Positions 45,637 to 54,888 of a stretch of DNA of 64,000 bases are shown one piece after another. Every line of letters begins with the position of its first letter. Position 1 is the first letter of the stretch. Under the pieces are notes generated by a model. It had not been told where the DNA came from and searched no databases. It saw nothing but the letters and a program-made list of their open reading frames with translations. Origin of the DNA: Peptostreptococcus faecalis (GTDB lineage: Bacteria; Bacillota; Clostridia; Peptostreptococcales; Peptostreptococcaceae); assembly GCF_900240845.1 (NCBI RefSeq), contig NZ_OERU01000002.1:130938-194937 (forward strand), written 5' to 3'. The translations under genes and the position numbers were made by a program.

Positions 45637-47649
45637 ATGAACAAAAAAGCATATTCAATTGTATTATCAACAGCGATAGGATTCTCTGCTATAGGGGGAA
45701 ATATATCGCAAGCAATGGATGTAGATGTAGAATCTAAAGATATTGAAACTCTAGAAAATGAAGCTAAAATTGCTGTAGAGCGTTATAGAGATAGTTCTAG
45801 ATACTCTGAGACTGAAAGAGATTATGTAATTAGGACACTAGGAAAATTGCCAATTGATAAAAAATATGATTCGTTATATAAAGATTTTGCAACTTCAGAG
45901 GTTAATAGATTAAATGGTATATCAGATATAGAGCTAGAAGATTTACCAGATGAAACAACTTTTAACAGATTTAAAGATAGAGCAATAGAAGCTGTAAATA
46001 GAGTCTACGATGAAAATATTAAGACTAAACTAAATAATGAAATATTAAATTCAGATGATTTGTATCTTGTAAATACTGCTCTTCTTGGAATCGAAAATAT
46101 TGGTAGATCTGCAAGGTCTCTTCAGAGTGGACCAGTAACTGATGAGTCTGCTTTAAATAGAATTAAAGAGCTTGCAAATCCTTTTATAAAGAATGGTTTA
46201 CATATAGAATACAGAGTCATTGATAGTGGAGAAATTGATTCTAGAGATATAGAAATAACTATAAGTAAAAATGAATCAAAAAATACAGTAGATATAAATA
46301 TAGGTATAAATCCTAATGTTAAGACAGAAAATGCTGTTTCTGAATATGAAAAAATAGGTTCTGATAAAAGTACATCAGAATATGAAAAAGAAAATGCAAA
46401 AGATAAAGCTATAGATGGAATTATATTTGTAGAAGGCGACAAAGAAAAAGAAGACTTCAAAAAGAGAATAGTAGATACTGCTGTTAAGTATTATGAGAGT
46501 TTAAAACTTGACAAGAGTGCAACTCAAAATGATTTGACTAATGCTTATTATAGAGCAAAAGAACTTGTAAATAGATTTGTAAATGATGAAGAAAAAGAGA
46601 AAGAATACAAGAAAAGAATAGAACTTGTAACAGTAGCAGAAATAGACGTTACTGATACGAAAAAAGAAGATACTAATGGAACAAATTCTGCTGAAAAAAA
46701 TAAATCAACACAACAAGGATCTACATCTAATTCAATATTTAGTAAAGTGGAAGATTTAAAAATCTCTAAGAAAAGGATATCAGGTAGAGATAGATTTGAA
46801 ACAGCTATAAATATTAGTAAAGAAGCCTACAATACTTCTGATCACGTAGTAATAGTAAATGCCTACAATACTTCTGATGCATTGACTTCATCTTCATATG
46901 CTAGCTTAAAATCTGCACCGATACTCCTTACAAATGTTGATAGTATTTCTTCGAAAACTCTAAATGAAATAAAGAGACTTAATGCAAAATATATAACTAT
47001 TGTAGGAGGAGAACATTCTGTCTCGGATGCGGTTGTTGAATCATTAAAAAAGAATGGGTTAGAAGTAGAAAGAATTGCAGGAAAAGATAGATATGAGACG
47101 TCTTCAAAAATTGCAAATGCTGTATACGGAATGAATAAATCTGCAGATACTGCAATTATTGTAAATGGAATTAATAATGTGGATGCACTATCGATATCAT
47201 CATTAGCTACAAAAAATGGATTACCTATATTTATGTCTAAAAAAGACTCTTTACATAACTCTGTAAGAAGTTATTTAAAAGTAAATAATATGAAGAAATT
47301 AGTAATTGTTGGTGGAGAAAATTCTATATCATCGAATTTAGAACAAAAGGTATCTGATATTAGCATAAAAAGTGAAAGAATTGCAGGAAAAGATAGATAT
47401 GAAACCGCATCTAAAATATCGAAGATATCCAATCCTGATTCAAAAGCATTTATTGTTGCTAGTGGAGAAAATTCAGTAGATGCACTAGCTGCTTCTTCAC
47501 TTACAAAGACTCTTAATGCACCAATGTTATTAATTAAGAAAAATGAATTACCAAGTAGTGTTAAGGATATGGTTAAAAATATTAATACAATATATTTTGT
47601 AGGAGGAGAGAATACAATATATCAAGATGTTTTCTCTCAAATAAAGTAA
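45637..47649 (+). CDS. CWB2-anchored surface protein
   Basis: 670 residues. Signal peptide (MNKKAYSIVLSTAIGFSAIG ... SQA) followed by a largely helical, charged region (about 30-375) that I cannot assign. Three CWB2 repeats fill about 375-670, each with the R(I)xGxDRxET core: RISGRDRFETAINIS, RIAGKDRYETSSKIA and RIAGKDRYETASKIS. Exported and wall-bound. AAAGGAG lies before the ATG. It is divergent from another CWB2 gene; the pair likely shares control. The helical stalk-like N-terminal part differs from the other two CWB2 proteins here. Confidence 0.9.
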   Translation: MNKKAYSIVLSTAIGFSAIGGNISQAMDVDVESKDIETLENEAKIAVERYRDSSRYSETERDYVIRTLGKLPIDKKYDSLYKDFATSEVNRLNGISDIELEDLPDETTFNRFKDRAIEAVNRVYDENIKTKLNNEILNSDDLYLVNTALLGIENIGRSARSLQSGPVTDESALNRIKELANPFIKNGLHIEYRVIDSGEIDSRDIEITISKNESKNTVDINIGINPNVKTENAVSEYEKIGSDKSTSEYEKENAKDKAIDGIIFVEGDKEKEDFKKRIVDTAVKYYESLKLDKSATQNDLTNAYYRAKELVNRFVNDEEKEKEYKKRIELVTVAEIDVTDTKKEDTNGTNSAEKNKSTQQGSTSNSIFSKVEDLKISKKRISGRDRFETAINISKEAYNTSDHVVIVNAYNTSDALTSSSYASLKSAPILLTNVDSISSKTLNEIKRLNAKYITIVGGEHSVSDAVVESLKKNGLEVERIAGKDRYETSSKIANAVYGMNKSADTAIIVNGINNVDALSISSLATKNGLPIFMSKKDSLHNSVRSYLKVNNMKKLVIVGGENSISSNLEQKVSDISIKSERIAGKDRYETASKISKISNPDSKAFIVASGENSVDALAASSLTKTLNAPMLLIKKNELPSSVKDMVKNINTIYFVGGENTIYQDVFSQIK

Positions 47650-47729
47650 TAAAGATTAGTAATTTTATAAATAATAGATTCTGTGTGATTACAAATAGAA
47701 GTGTTGGATAAAAATTTATATTTATTAAT

Positions 47730-47766
47730 GAGTAAGCCCTATAATATATAGAGCTTACTCGTTTTT
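47730..47766 (+). terminator. Terminator of the CWB2 gene
   Basis: Stem GAGTAAGC/GCTTACTC with inner CTATA/TATAG, then GTTTTTAT. Confidence 0.8.
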
Positions 47767-47936
47767 ATAAAAAATATTGTTTTTTATTAGACAATATTGT
47801 ATAAAATTGTCAGAAAATAATTTAAATATAAATAAGAATTAATACAATTAATATAAATTAATTTAACTGAAAATCTTATTGATTTTATATATAGTTAATA
47901 TTATATTTAATATCAGTAAGGTAATATGCTTTTTGA

Positions 47937-47965
47937 TTGAAATGATTGTTAAATAATGTTATAAT
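47937..47965 (+). promoter_or_regulatory. Promoter of the Gate-domain gene
   Basis: TTGAAA (47937-47942), 17-bp spacer, TATAAT (47960-47965), 70 bp before the ATG at 48035. The rest of 47770-47936 is AT-rich without a gene. Confidence 0.7.
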
Positions 47966-48034
47966 TATATTTGAAAAGTTGTATAATTCTTTAGTCCAAA
48001 ATTAGAAAAAAACTTGAAAGGAAGGTAACAACGT

Positions 48035-49195
48035 ATGAATGGACGGAAAAAGGTAAAAGCGATATCGCTCGAAACTTTTGTGTTTTTATTTATTTTTATA
48101 GGAGGATTTGCTTGGGTAGGTTCAATAATGGGCGCTGGTTTAATGTTTAAAACAATGATGGCTACAGCACATGATTTACTACTTCAAACAGTATTCTTAA
48201 TAATGGCAATGGCAGTATTAGCAGGAGCAATAAGTGGTCTGTTGTCAGAGTTTGGAGCGATTGCTCTTATAAACAAGATATTTGCACCGCTTATGAAACC
48301 GCTTTACGGTCTGCCAGGAGCAAGTATAACAGGAGTAATAGCAACATATCTATCAGATAATCCGGCAATTATATCTTTTGCAAAGGATGACACGTTTACA
48401 CAGTACTTTAAGAAATATCAAGTACCAGCATTATGTAATCTTGGTACAGCTTTCGGAATGGGATTAATAGTAACAACTTTCATGATAGCTCAAGGTAAGC
48501 AATTTATAGCACCAGCTCTAATAGGTAACTTGGGAGCGATAGTAGGTAGTATAGTTAGTGTAAGATTAATGACTATGCAAACTAAAAAATATTACGGTGA
48601 AAGTAAAAATGACCCTTATATAGTGTTAACTTCAGATGAAGAAGATAATGATATGGGAGAATTTAGACTTGTAAGAGATGGTAATTTATTCCAAAGAATA
48701 CTAGATGCACTATTAGAAGGTGGGAAAAATGGTGTTGAAATGGGAATGGCAATAATACCAGGCGTACTAATAGTTTGTACATTAGTTATGATGTTGACTT
48801 TCGGACCATCTTCTGATGGTACATATACAGGTGCTGCTTATGAAGGTGTAAAATTACTACCATACCTAGGGCAAAAAATAAGCTTTATAATGGAACCTTT
48901 ATTTGGATTTAAATCTCCAGAAGCAATAGCTTTCCCTGTAACTTCACTGGGAGCAGTGGGTGCAGCGATGTCATTAGTACCTGAATTTATAAAAACAGGT
49001 GTTGCAGGACCGAATGAAATAGCAGTATTTACAGCTATGGGTATGTGTTGGTCTGGATATTTAAGTACACATATAGGTATGATGGATGCTTTAGATTCAA
49101 GACCTCTTGCAAGTAAAGCAATAATATCACACACAATAGGTGGGTTAGTAGCAGGAATAGTAGCTCACTTTGTATTTATGTTAATAGTACATTAA
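48035..49195 (+). CDS. Nucleoside recognition (Gate) domain membrane protein
   Basis: 386 residues with about eight to ten membrane helices. Two Gate-type halves are visible, one around residues 50-180 (AGAISGLLSEFGAIALINKI, SDNPAIISFAKDD) and one around 235-380 (GVEMGMAIIPGVLIVCTLVMM). The pattern fits PF07670 proteins of the YjiH/CD1631-like group, which resemble transporter cores; the substrate is unknown. GGAAGG precedes the ATG, a strong promoter stands upstream and a terminator follows, so it is a single-gene unit. Confidence 0.82.
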   Translation: MNGRKKVKAISLETFVFLFIFIGGFAWVGSIMGAGLMFKTMMATAHDLLLQTVFLIMAMAVLAGAISGLLSEFGAIALINKIFAPLMKPLYGLPGASITGVIATYLSDNPAIISFAKDDTFTQYFKKYQVPALCNLGTAFGMGLIVTTFMIAQGKQFIAPALIGNLGAIVGSIVSVRLMTMQTKKYYGESKNDPYIVLTSDEEDNDMGEFRLVRDGNLFQRILDALLEGGKNGVEMGMAIIPGVLIVCTLVMMLTFGPSSDGTYTGAAYEGVKLLPYLGQKISFIMEPLFGFKSPEAIAFPVTSLGAVGAAMSLVPEFIKTGVAGPNEIAVFTAMGMCWSGYLSTHIGMMDALDSRPLASKAIISHTIGGLVAGIVAHFVFMLIVH

Positions 49196-49222
49196 GCTTA
49201 AAATATTAAAGAAATATACACT

Positions 49223-49267
49223 AAAAAACAAGATGGATAATTTATTTTATCTATCTTGTTTTTTTTA
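49223..49267 (+). terminator. Terminator of the Gate-domain gene
   Basis: Stem AAAACAAGAT.GATAA/TTATC.ATCTTGTTTT followed by a T run. Confidence 0.85.
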
Positions 49268-49452
49268 TTCTAATATAATACATATTTCAAAACATAATAA
49301 AGGGTGGATTTAAATAAAAATTTAGTAATCTTAATATTAACTTATGATTTAGTGTTATATTTTCATGATATAATATTATTTATATTCAAAGATATTAGCG
49401 TTTAAAAAATTTGTAATCTCAAATTACAAAGAATTTTAAGGAGGAGATTTTA

Positions 49453-50463
49453 ATTAGTTTATATGAAAAATTTATAAATAATATTAAATTAAGAAGAATT
49501 ATCGTTTTTTCTTTTATTATTTTGTTATTGTATCTATCTAAAAGTATAATAACAACAATATTACTAACATTTATATTTATATACTTGTCTGTATCGTTTG
49601 AAAAATTTGCACTTAAATATGTAAAAGTACCTTCTTTTGTGATCGTATTAGTATCATATGTAGGTATACTGTTATTTATTTATATTGCTATAACAATGTA
49701 TGTTCCAGATGCCGTTAATCAACTTAGCAATACGCTGACATCCATGATAGAATTTTATGAAAATAATTTTTCCTCAGATAATGAAGTAATAGAAATTTTA
49801 ATTGGTTATTTAAATGATTCAAATATTTTTGAAGAACTTAAAAATGGAGCAGGTCTTTTATTGAAATATATTTCTTCTTTTAGTAGAATAGCAATGTCTT
49901 TAGTAGCTGCATTTTTCCTTAGTTTTCTATTTATGATTGAGAAAAAGAAAATAAGCAATTTTTCAAAAGTATTTCTTGAAGGTGAAATTTCATGGTTTTT
50001 TGAAGATATAGTATTTTTTGCTAAAAAGTTTATAAATACATTTGGAGTTGTAATAGAAGCACAAATTTTTATTGCAATTTGTAATACAGTACTTACAACC
50101 ATATCTCTAATGATATTTGGATTTCATCAAACTCTCACAATTGTAGTTATGATATTTGTATTTAGCCTTATACCAGTTGCAGGAGCAGTAATGTCAACTA
50201 TTCCATTATGTATAATTGCATTTTATCAAAATGGAATTAATGGTGTATTGGTCGTGCTTATTACGGTTATAGTTGTACATTTTATAGAGGCATATTTCTT
50301 AAATCCTAAGTTTATGTCAAGCAAAACTAATTTACCAATATTTTTTATATTTATAGTTTTATTTGTAAGTAGTCTATTTATGGGAAATTGGGGCTTTATA
50401 CTTGGGATTCCAATATTCACTTTCATATTGGATTTACTAAAGATAGATTATAAAAACAAATAA
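49453..50463 (+). CDS. AI-2E family (PerM-like) membrane protein, unusual start codon
   Basis: 336 residues if started at ATT 49453, with seven to eight helices and the family end FMGNWGFILGIPIFTFILDLLK plus the GxxxA-type late motif (VVHFIEAYFLNPKFMSSK). Known relatives export small molecules or act as antiporters. The strong AAGGAGGA site (49438-49445) has no ATG, GTG or TTG within reach; the stop at 49414 limits upstream extension, and the next usual start is TTG 49522, deep in the first helix. ATT 49453 sits 8 nt after the ribosome site and would give the expected cytoplasmic start ISLYEKFINNIKLRRI. Confidence 0.75.
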   Translation: MSLYEKFINNIKLRRIIVFSFIILLLYLSKSIITTILLTFIFIYLSVSFEKFALKYVKVPSFVIVLVSYVGILLFIYIAITMYVPDAVNQLSNTLTSMIEFYENNFSSDNEVIEILIGYLNDSNIFEELKNGAGLLLKYISSFSRIAMSLVAAFFLSFLFMIEKKKISNFSKVFLEGEISWFFEDIVFFAKKFINTFGVVIEAQIFIAICNTVLTTISLMIFGFHQTLTIVVMIFVFSLIPVAGAVMSTIPLCIIAFYQNGINGVLVVLITVIVVHFIEAYFLNPKFMSSKTNLPIFFIFIVLFVSSLFMGNWGFILGIPIFTFILDLLKIDYKNK

Positions 50464-50552
50464 ATTGAATTATATTATATATTTTTAATGTTATGAAATA
50501 TATGATATAATCGGCTTAAGTGATTAAATTTAAGTGCAGGTGGTGAAGTGGA

Positions 50553-50756
50553 ATGAAAGAATACAAAGTGGACAATTTAACAATTATTTGGCAACCAGAA
50601 AAATGTACTCATGCAGGTGTTTGCTCAGCAACATTGCCAAATGTTTATTTTCCAAAAGAAAGACCTTGGATAAGACCTGAAAATGCTACTGTAGAAGAGT
50701 TGAAAAATCAAATTAATCTCTGTCCATCAGGGGCATTAAGTTTTAGAGAAGATTAA
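50553..50756 (+). CDS. YjdI-like small iron-sulfur protein
   Basis: 67 residues. Divergent 4Fe-4S mono-cluster family (PF06902 type) with Cys18 and Cys24 in EKCTHAGVCSATLP and Cys57 in NLCPSGALSF. The protein starts MKEYKVDNLTIIWQPEKC. It pairs with the small acetyltransferase gene 28 bp downstream, the same pair as yjdI-yjdJ in E. coli. Role unknown. Confidence 0.82.
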   Translation: MKEYKVDNLTIIWQPEKCTHAGVCSATLPNVYFPKERPWIRPENATVEELKNQINLCPSGALSFRED

Positions 50757-50784
50757 ATATAAACTCAAAAAGGAGACTTCGAAT

Positions 50785-51066
50785 ATGAAAATAGTACATA
50801 ATAATGGCGAACAAAAAGGTGCGTTTATAGCACTAGAAGGTGAGAAAGAGATGGGAGAAATGACTTATACTTGGGTAGGAAAGAGCAAGTTCATAATCGA
50901 CCATACAGGCGTTAATGATGAATTCAAAGGCCAGGGAGTAGGAAAAGCTCTAGTTATGTCTGCCGTAGAATATGCTAGAAAAAATGATTTAAAGATAATG
51001 CCTCTTTGCCCATTTGCAGCAGGGCTATTTAAACAAAATAAAGAGTTACAAGATTTGGTTTTTTAA
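50785..51066 (+). CDS. YjdJ-like small GNAT acetyltransferase
   Basis: 93 residues, of the minimal GNAT subgroup (PF14542). The acetyl-CoA loop is EFKGQGVGKALV, followed by IMPLCPFAAGLFKQN, which is typical of the subgroup. AAGGAG precedes the ATG. It is 28 bp after the small iron-sulfur gene, its usual partner. Substrate unknown. Confidence 0.87.
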   Translation: MKIVHNNGEQKGAFIALEGEKEMGEMTYTWVGKSKFIIDHTGVNDEFKGQGVGKALVMSAVEYARKNDLKIMPLCPFAAGLFKQNKELQDLVF

Positions 51067-51137
51067 AGAGTATAGATAGTATTAATATATTAAAAAAACA
51101 AATATAAAAAATAAATAATAAAATACAGTATTATATA

Positions 51138-51166
51138 TTGAAAAGATACGAACATATTGTTAATAT
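51138..51166 (+). promoter_or_regulatory. Probable thi operon promoter
   Basis: TTGAAA, 17-bp spacer, TAATAT; places the start about 15-20 nt before the leader hairpin. Confidence 0.5.
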
Positions 51167-51186
51167 ATAAGTATAGTGTGTAAAGT

Positions 51187-51239
51187 AAAACGCACGAAGG
51201 GGGACACCACCAAGGGTGTCAATTCTCTTCGTGCGTTTT
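51187..51239 (+). promoter_or_regulatory. Structured leader with terminator in front of thiS
   Basis: Outer 13-bp stem AAAACGCACGAAG (51187-51199) / CTTCGTGCGTTTT (51227-51239). It encloses an asymmetric internal loop (ggg opposite aattct) and an inner 6-bp stem GACACC/GGTGTC with loop accaag. The outer stem ends in a T run (51236-51242), so the form is a terminator. The thiS ribosome site comes 16 nt later. No TPP-riboswitch core is present. Either an attenuator of the thi operon or a terminator of the yjdIJ unit. Confidence 0.65.
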
Positions 51240-51272
51240 TTTGTTTTTGATAAGAATAAGGAGGTGATAATA

Positions 51273-51467
51273 TTGGTATTTATCAATGGGAAAAAAGAGG
51301 AAATAGAGCATAGTAATCTGCTAGAGTATTTAAAAGAAAAAAAATATGATACCAAAAGAATTGCAGTAGAGTTAAATGAAAATGTTATAAAAAAAGAATT
51401 ATATGAATTTACTTATTTATCTGATGGAGATAGAGTAGAAATTGTATGTTTTGTAGGAGGCGGATAA
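51273..51467 (+). CDS. thiS: Sulfur carrier protein ThiS
   Basis: 64 residues from a TTG at 51273-51275, preceded by AAGGAGGTG. The start VFINGKKEEIEH is the beta-grasp fold entry, and the protein ends CFVGGG, with the C-terminal Gly-Gly that is adenylated and thiocarboxylated. It donates sulfur for thiazole synthesis with ThiG. Its stop overlaps the thiF start (TAATG). Confidence 0.9.
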   Translation: MVFINGKKEEIEHSNLLEYLKEKKYDTKRIAVELNENVIKKELYEFTYLSDGDRVEIVCFVGGG

Positions 51468-52102
51468 TGATAACTACCTTAAATGGATTTAAATTAGATG
51501 AAAAGATGATAACTGAAAGAGTTGGAGAAAAATATTACAAAAAATTTAAAAGTGCTAGAGTATGTATATTAGGACTTGGAGGACTAGGATCTAATATATC
51601 AGTTTATTTAGCTAGAAGTGGACTAGGAAAGTTGATATTAGTTGACTATGATATAGTGGAGCCAAGTAATATCAATAGGCAGTACTATAATACATCACAT
51701 ATAGGAATGAAAAAGACGGAAGCACTTAAAAATATTATAAATGAAATTAATCCATTTGTTGAAGTTGAAGTAAAAAACTTAAAAATCGACAAAAATAATA
51801 TTAATGAAATTATAAAAAATGAAAAATATGTGTGTGAAGCATTAGACGATGCAGATACTAAAGCTATGATAGTTGGAGAAATACTTTCTAAATACAATGA
51901 TAAAATAATTATTTCAGGATCTGGAATGGCAGGAATAGAAAATGCAAATAACATTTTAACACATAAAAAATTTAAAAATTTATACGTGTGTGGAGATGAA
52001 GAATCAGATTTTAAAAAAGTAGAAGGAATGATGGCACCAAAGGTATGTATATGTGCAGGGCATCAAGCTAATGTAGTTTTAAAATTAATAAAAGATGAAT
52101 AA
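51467..52102 (+). CDS. thiF: ThiS adenylyltransferase ThiF
   Basis: 211 residues of the E1-like family. [39 protein letters not shown] holds the ATP-binding Gly-rich loop and the Asp/Arg residues in shorter blocks ([23 protein letters not shown]). It activates the C-terminus of ThiS. The start ATG 51467-51469 overlaps the thiS stop by one base, with AGGAGG upstream. It is of the short ThiF type common in clostridia, without a rhodanese domain. Confidence 0.92.
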   Translation: MITTLNGFKLDEKMITERVGEKYYKKFKSARVCILGLGGLGSNISVYLARSGLGKLILVDYDIVEPSNINRQYYNTSHIGMKKTEALKNIINEINPFVEVEVKNLKIDKNNINEIIKNEKYVCEALDDADTKAMIVGEILSKYNDKIIISGSGMAGIENANNILTHKKFKNLYVCGDEESDFKKVEGMMAPKVCICAGHQANVVLKLIKDE

Positions 52103-52124
52103 AAAATTTAATAAGGAGGATGTT

Positions 52125-52892
52125 ATGAAGGACAAGCTAATAATTGGAAATAAAGAATTCGATTCTAGATTTATATTGGGGACAGGGAAATACTCTATAG
52201 ATTTGATTAATAATGCAGTGGAGTATGCAGGTGCTGAAATGGTGACGGTTTCTCTTAAAAGAGCTATGGGAGGAAATGTAGAAAATATACTGGATCATAT
52301 ACCTAAAAATGTAACTCTACTTCCTAATACTGCTGGTGCTAGAAATGCGGAAGAAGCCGTTAGAATATCAAGGCTTTCAAGAGAATGTGGTTGCGGTGAT
52401 TTTGTTAAGATAGAAATAATAAGAGATTCAAAATACTTATTCCCTGATAACGTGGAAACTATAAAGGCAGTTGATATTTTAGCTAATGAAGGATTTATAG
52501 TAATGCCTTATATGTATCCAGATTTAAACATAGCAAGGGATTTAAAAAATGCAGGTGCAGCAAGTATTATGCCTCTTGGATCACCTATAGGATCTAATAG
52601 GGGATTGCTTACAAAAGAATTTATACAGATATTAATAGATGAAATAGAACTTCCAATAATCGTAGACGCAGGAATAGGAAAACCATCTCAAGCATGCGAA
52701 GCTATGGAAATGGGAGCATCTGCAATTATGGCAAATACAGCAATAGCAACGGCAGGTGATATACCTATGATGGCAAAAGCATTCAAATTAGCAATAGATT
52801 CCGGAAGATTGGCATATAAGTCAAAAGTAGGAAGAGTATTGGAAAAAGGTGGGGCAGCATCTTCTCCATTGACATCATTTTTAAAAGATTAG
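52125..52892 (+). CDS. thiG: Thiazole synthase ThiG
   Basis: 255 residues of the TIM-barrel family. [13 protein letters not shown] is the start of the barrel; [46 protein letters not shown] (Schiff-base Lys), [21 protein letters not shown] and NTAIATAGD follow in order. It builds the thiazole ring from deoxyxylulose phosphate, ThiS-thiocarboxylate and dehydroglycine. ATG 52125 is chosen behind AAGGAGG; an earlier in-frame start overlaps thiF. Confidence 0.96.
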   Translation: MKDKLIIGNKEFDSRFILGTGKYSIDLINNAVEYAGAEMVTVSLKRAMGGNVENILDHIPKNVTLLPNTAGARNAEEAVRISRLSRECGCGDFVKIEIIRDSKYLFPDNVETIKAVDILANEGFIVMPYMYPDLNIARDLKNAGAASIMPLGSPIGSNRGLLTKEFIQILIDEIELPIIVDAGIGKPSQACEAMEMGASAIMANTAIATAGDIPMMAKAFKLAIDSGRLAYKSKVGRVLEKGGAASSPLTSFLKD

Positions 52893-52917
52893 GATAGTAT
52901 TTAGGAGGTGATAAAAA

Positions 52918-54096
52918 ATGACAAATAGAAGTGATCATATGAAATATATGAAAGGTATGGAAAAGATAGAATCAGATGTTATGGACAAAGTTATATATGA
53001 AATGAACGGATACAACTATTATAATTTTTCAGAAGATGATGTAAAAGAAGCACTTTCAAAAGAATATATATCAATAAAAGACTTTCAAAGCTTACTATCT
53101 CCAGCTGCAACTCCATATTTAGAAGATATAGCTCGCAAAGCTCAAATAGAAACAAGAAATCACTTTGGAACATCAATAAGCATGTTTACACCGTTATATA
53201 TCGCTAATTATTGTGAGAATTATTGTATATACTGTGGCTTTAATATACACAACAAAATAAAGAGGCTTAAGTTAGATTTAGATAGTATAGAAAAAGAAAT
53301 GATTGCTATTTCAGAAACAGGGCTAGAAGAAATTTTAATTTTAACCGGAGAAAGTAGAAAAAATTCTAATTTAGAATATATAGGAAATGCATGCAAGATA
53401 GCTACTAAATACTTTAATGTAGTAGGGGTGGAGATATATCCTTTGAATACAGACGAATACTCATATTTAAATTCATGTGGTGCAGATTTTGTAACTGTAT
53501 TTCAAGAAACATACAACTCAGATAAATATGAAAAATTACACCTTGCAGGGCACAAAAGGATATTTCCATATAGAATTAATGCTCAAGAAAGAGCTTTAAG
53601 AGGTGGAATGAGAGGAGTTGGTTTTGCTGCTTTATTGGGGTTAGATGATTTTAGAAAAGATGCTTTTGCTACAGGATATCATGCTTATCTAATACAAAAG
53701 AAATATCCTCATGCCGAAATATCAATTTCTTGTCCTAGGCTTCGACCTATAATAAATAATGATAAAATAAATCCAAAAGATGTACATGAAAGAGAGTTAT
53801 TACAAGTAATTTGTGCATATAGGCTTTTTCTACCATTTTCTAATATAACTGTTTCAACAAGAGAAAATGCAAATTTTAGAGATAATATAATTAAAATAGC
53901 GGCTACGAAAGTTTCGGCAGGTGTTAGTACAGGAATAGGTGCTCATTCTATGGAAAATGATGATTGTACAGGAGACGAGCAATTTGAAATATCTGACTCA
54001 AGAACTGTAAAAGAAGTTTTTGAATCAATTAAATCATCAGGACTACAACCTGTTATGAGTGATTATATAAATTTAACTGACACGACGAATTTATAA
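52918..54096 (+). CDS. thiH: 2-iminoacetate synthase ThiH
   Basis: 392 residues of the radical SAM family. The cluster motif is ANYCENYCIYCGF (C-x3-C-x2-C). LTGESRKNSNLEYIG and the C-terminal ISDSRTVKEVFESIKSSGLQPVMSDY are ThiH-like. It cleaves tyrosine to dehydroglycine and p-cresol in anaerobes, replacing aerobic ThiO, which agrees with an anaerobic host. AGGAGGTGA precedes the ATG. Confidence 0.96.
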   Translation: MTNRSDHMKYMKGMEKIESDVMDKVIYEMNGYNYYNFSEDDVKEALSKEYISIKDFQSLLSPAATPYLEDIARKAQIETRNHFGTSISMFTPLYIANYCENYCIYCGFNIHNKIKRLKLDLDSIEKEMIAISETGLEEILILTGESRKNSNLEYIGNACKIATKYFNVVGVEIYPLNTDEYSYLNSCGADFVTVFQETYNSDKYEKLHLAGHKRIFPYRINAQERALRGGMRGVGFAALLGLDDFRKDAFATGYHAYLIQKKYPHAEISISCPRLRPIINNDKINPKDVHERELLQVICAYRLFLPFSNITVSTRENANFRDNIIKIAATKVSAGVSTGIGAHSMENDDCTGDEQFEISDSRTVKEVFESIKSSGLQPVMSDYINLTDTTNL

Positions 54097-54105
54097 GGTG
54101 TTAAA

Positions 54106-54705
54106 ATGACAAATCTAAGAATTATTACAAATCGAAAATTATGTAAAAATCTACCAAAAAGGTTAGAAGAAGTCTTATATTTATATAAAAAAGGTGATTA
54201 TTTATCAAGTTTTACAATAGAAGGAGTTGTACTTAGAGAAAAAGATCTTTCGAGAGAAGAATATGCATCTTTACTAAGAGAAGTTATGAAAGTATGTAAG
54301 TATTATGGCGTAGATATAATACTGCATAGGAACTGGAAAGAAGGAATTGATTTTGGTATAAATAAAATACAATTACCTCTTAATGATATTAAGAGTATTT
54401 GTTGTAATGAATATAACAAAGAAGTATTTTTTAAATATTATAAAGATATATCTGTCTCTGTACATAGTGTAAATGAAGCAAAAATCGCTTATAGCTTAGG
54501 AGCAACGTCTGTAGTAGCTGGCCATATATTTAATACAGAGTGCAAAAAGGGATTAGAGCCAAGAGGATTAAGTTTTTTAAATGATGTTTGTGAAAGTATT
54601 GAAATTCCAGTATATGCTATAGGTGGAATAGATGAAGAAAAATCAAAATTAGCAATATTAAACGGTGCAAAGGGTGTATGTATGATGTCAGAAATAATGA
54701 AGTAA
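54106..54705 (+). CDS. Thiamine phosphate synthase/TenI family protein
   Basis: 199 residues of the ThiE/TenI TIM barrel: start NLRIITNRKLCKNLP, ISVSVHSVNEAKIAYSLGATSVVAGHIFNTECKKG in short blocks (SVHSVNEA, VVAGHIFNT), then IPVYAIGGIDEE. The SVHS and TECKKG sequences fit both ThiE and TenI; without the strict pyrophosphate-binding residues I cannot choose. As the last gene of thiSFGH it either joins thiazole to pyrimidine (ThiE) or tautomerises thiazole (TenI). Confidence 0.85.
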   Translation: MTNLRIITNRKLCKNLPKRLEEVLYLYKKGDYLSSFTIEGVVLREKDLSREEYASLLREVMKVCKYYGVDIILHRNWKEGIDFGINKIQLPLNDIKSICCNEYNKEVFFKYYKDISVSVHSVNEAKIAYSLGATSVVAGHIFNTECKKGLEPRGLSFLNDVCESIEIPVYAIGGIDEEKSKLAILNGAKGVCMMSEIMK

Positions 54706-54800
54706 TGAATAATTAGGATTAAATTAAATATTTTACTGCTTTTTTACATTGAATTATTATATAAATATATTAATAAATACATAAAATTTGATAGATAGAC

Positions 54801-54848
54801 TCTGTAGTATTGCGAGGTCTTTACAGAATTGAATATTAATGTTAAAAT
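54801..54848 (+). promoter_or_regulatory. Promoter and possible operator before the CNNM/CorC gene
   Basis: TTTACA (54820-54825), 17-bp spacer, TAAAAT (54843-54848). The inverted repeat TCTGTA/TACAGA (54801-54806, 54822-54827) overlaps the -35 box. Confidence 0.5.
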
Positions 54849-54888
54849 AGTGTGAAAACTTATAGTTTGAAAGGAGTAAATATAAATT

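Noticed and set aside
51187-51239. TPP riboswitch upstream of thiS
   Set aside because: The hairpin lacks the CUGAGA and the ACCUGAUCUGGAUAAUGCC-type conserved cores and is too short.
54706-54888. Magnesium (M-box) riboswitch before the CNNM/CorC gene
   Set aside because: 183 bp available, but none of the conserved M-box helices or GC-rich blocks are visible.
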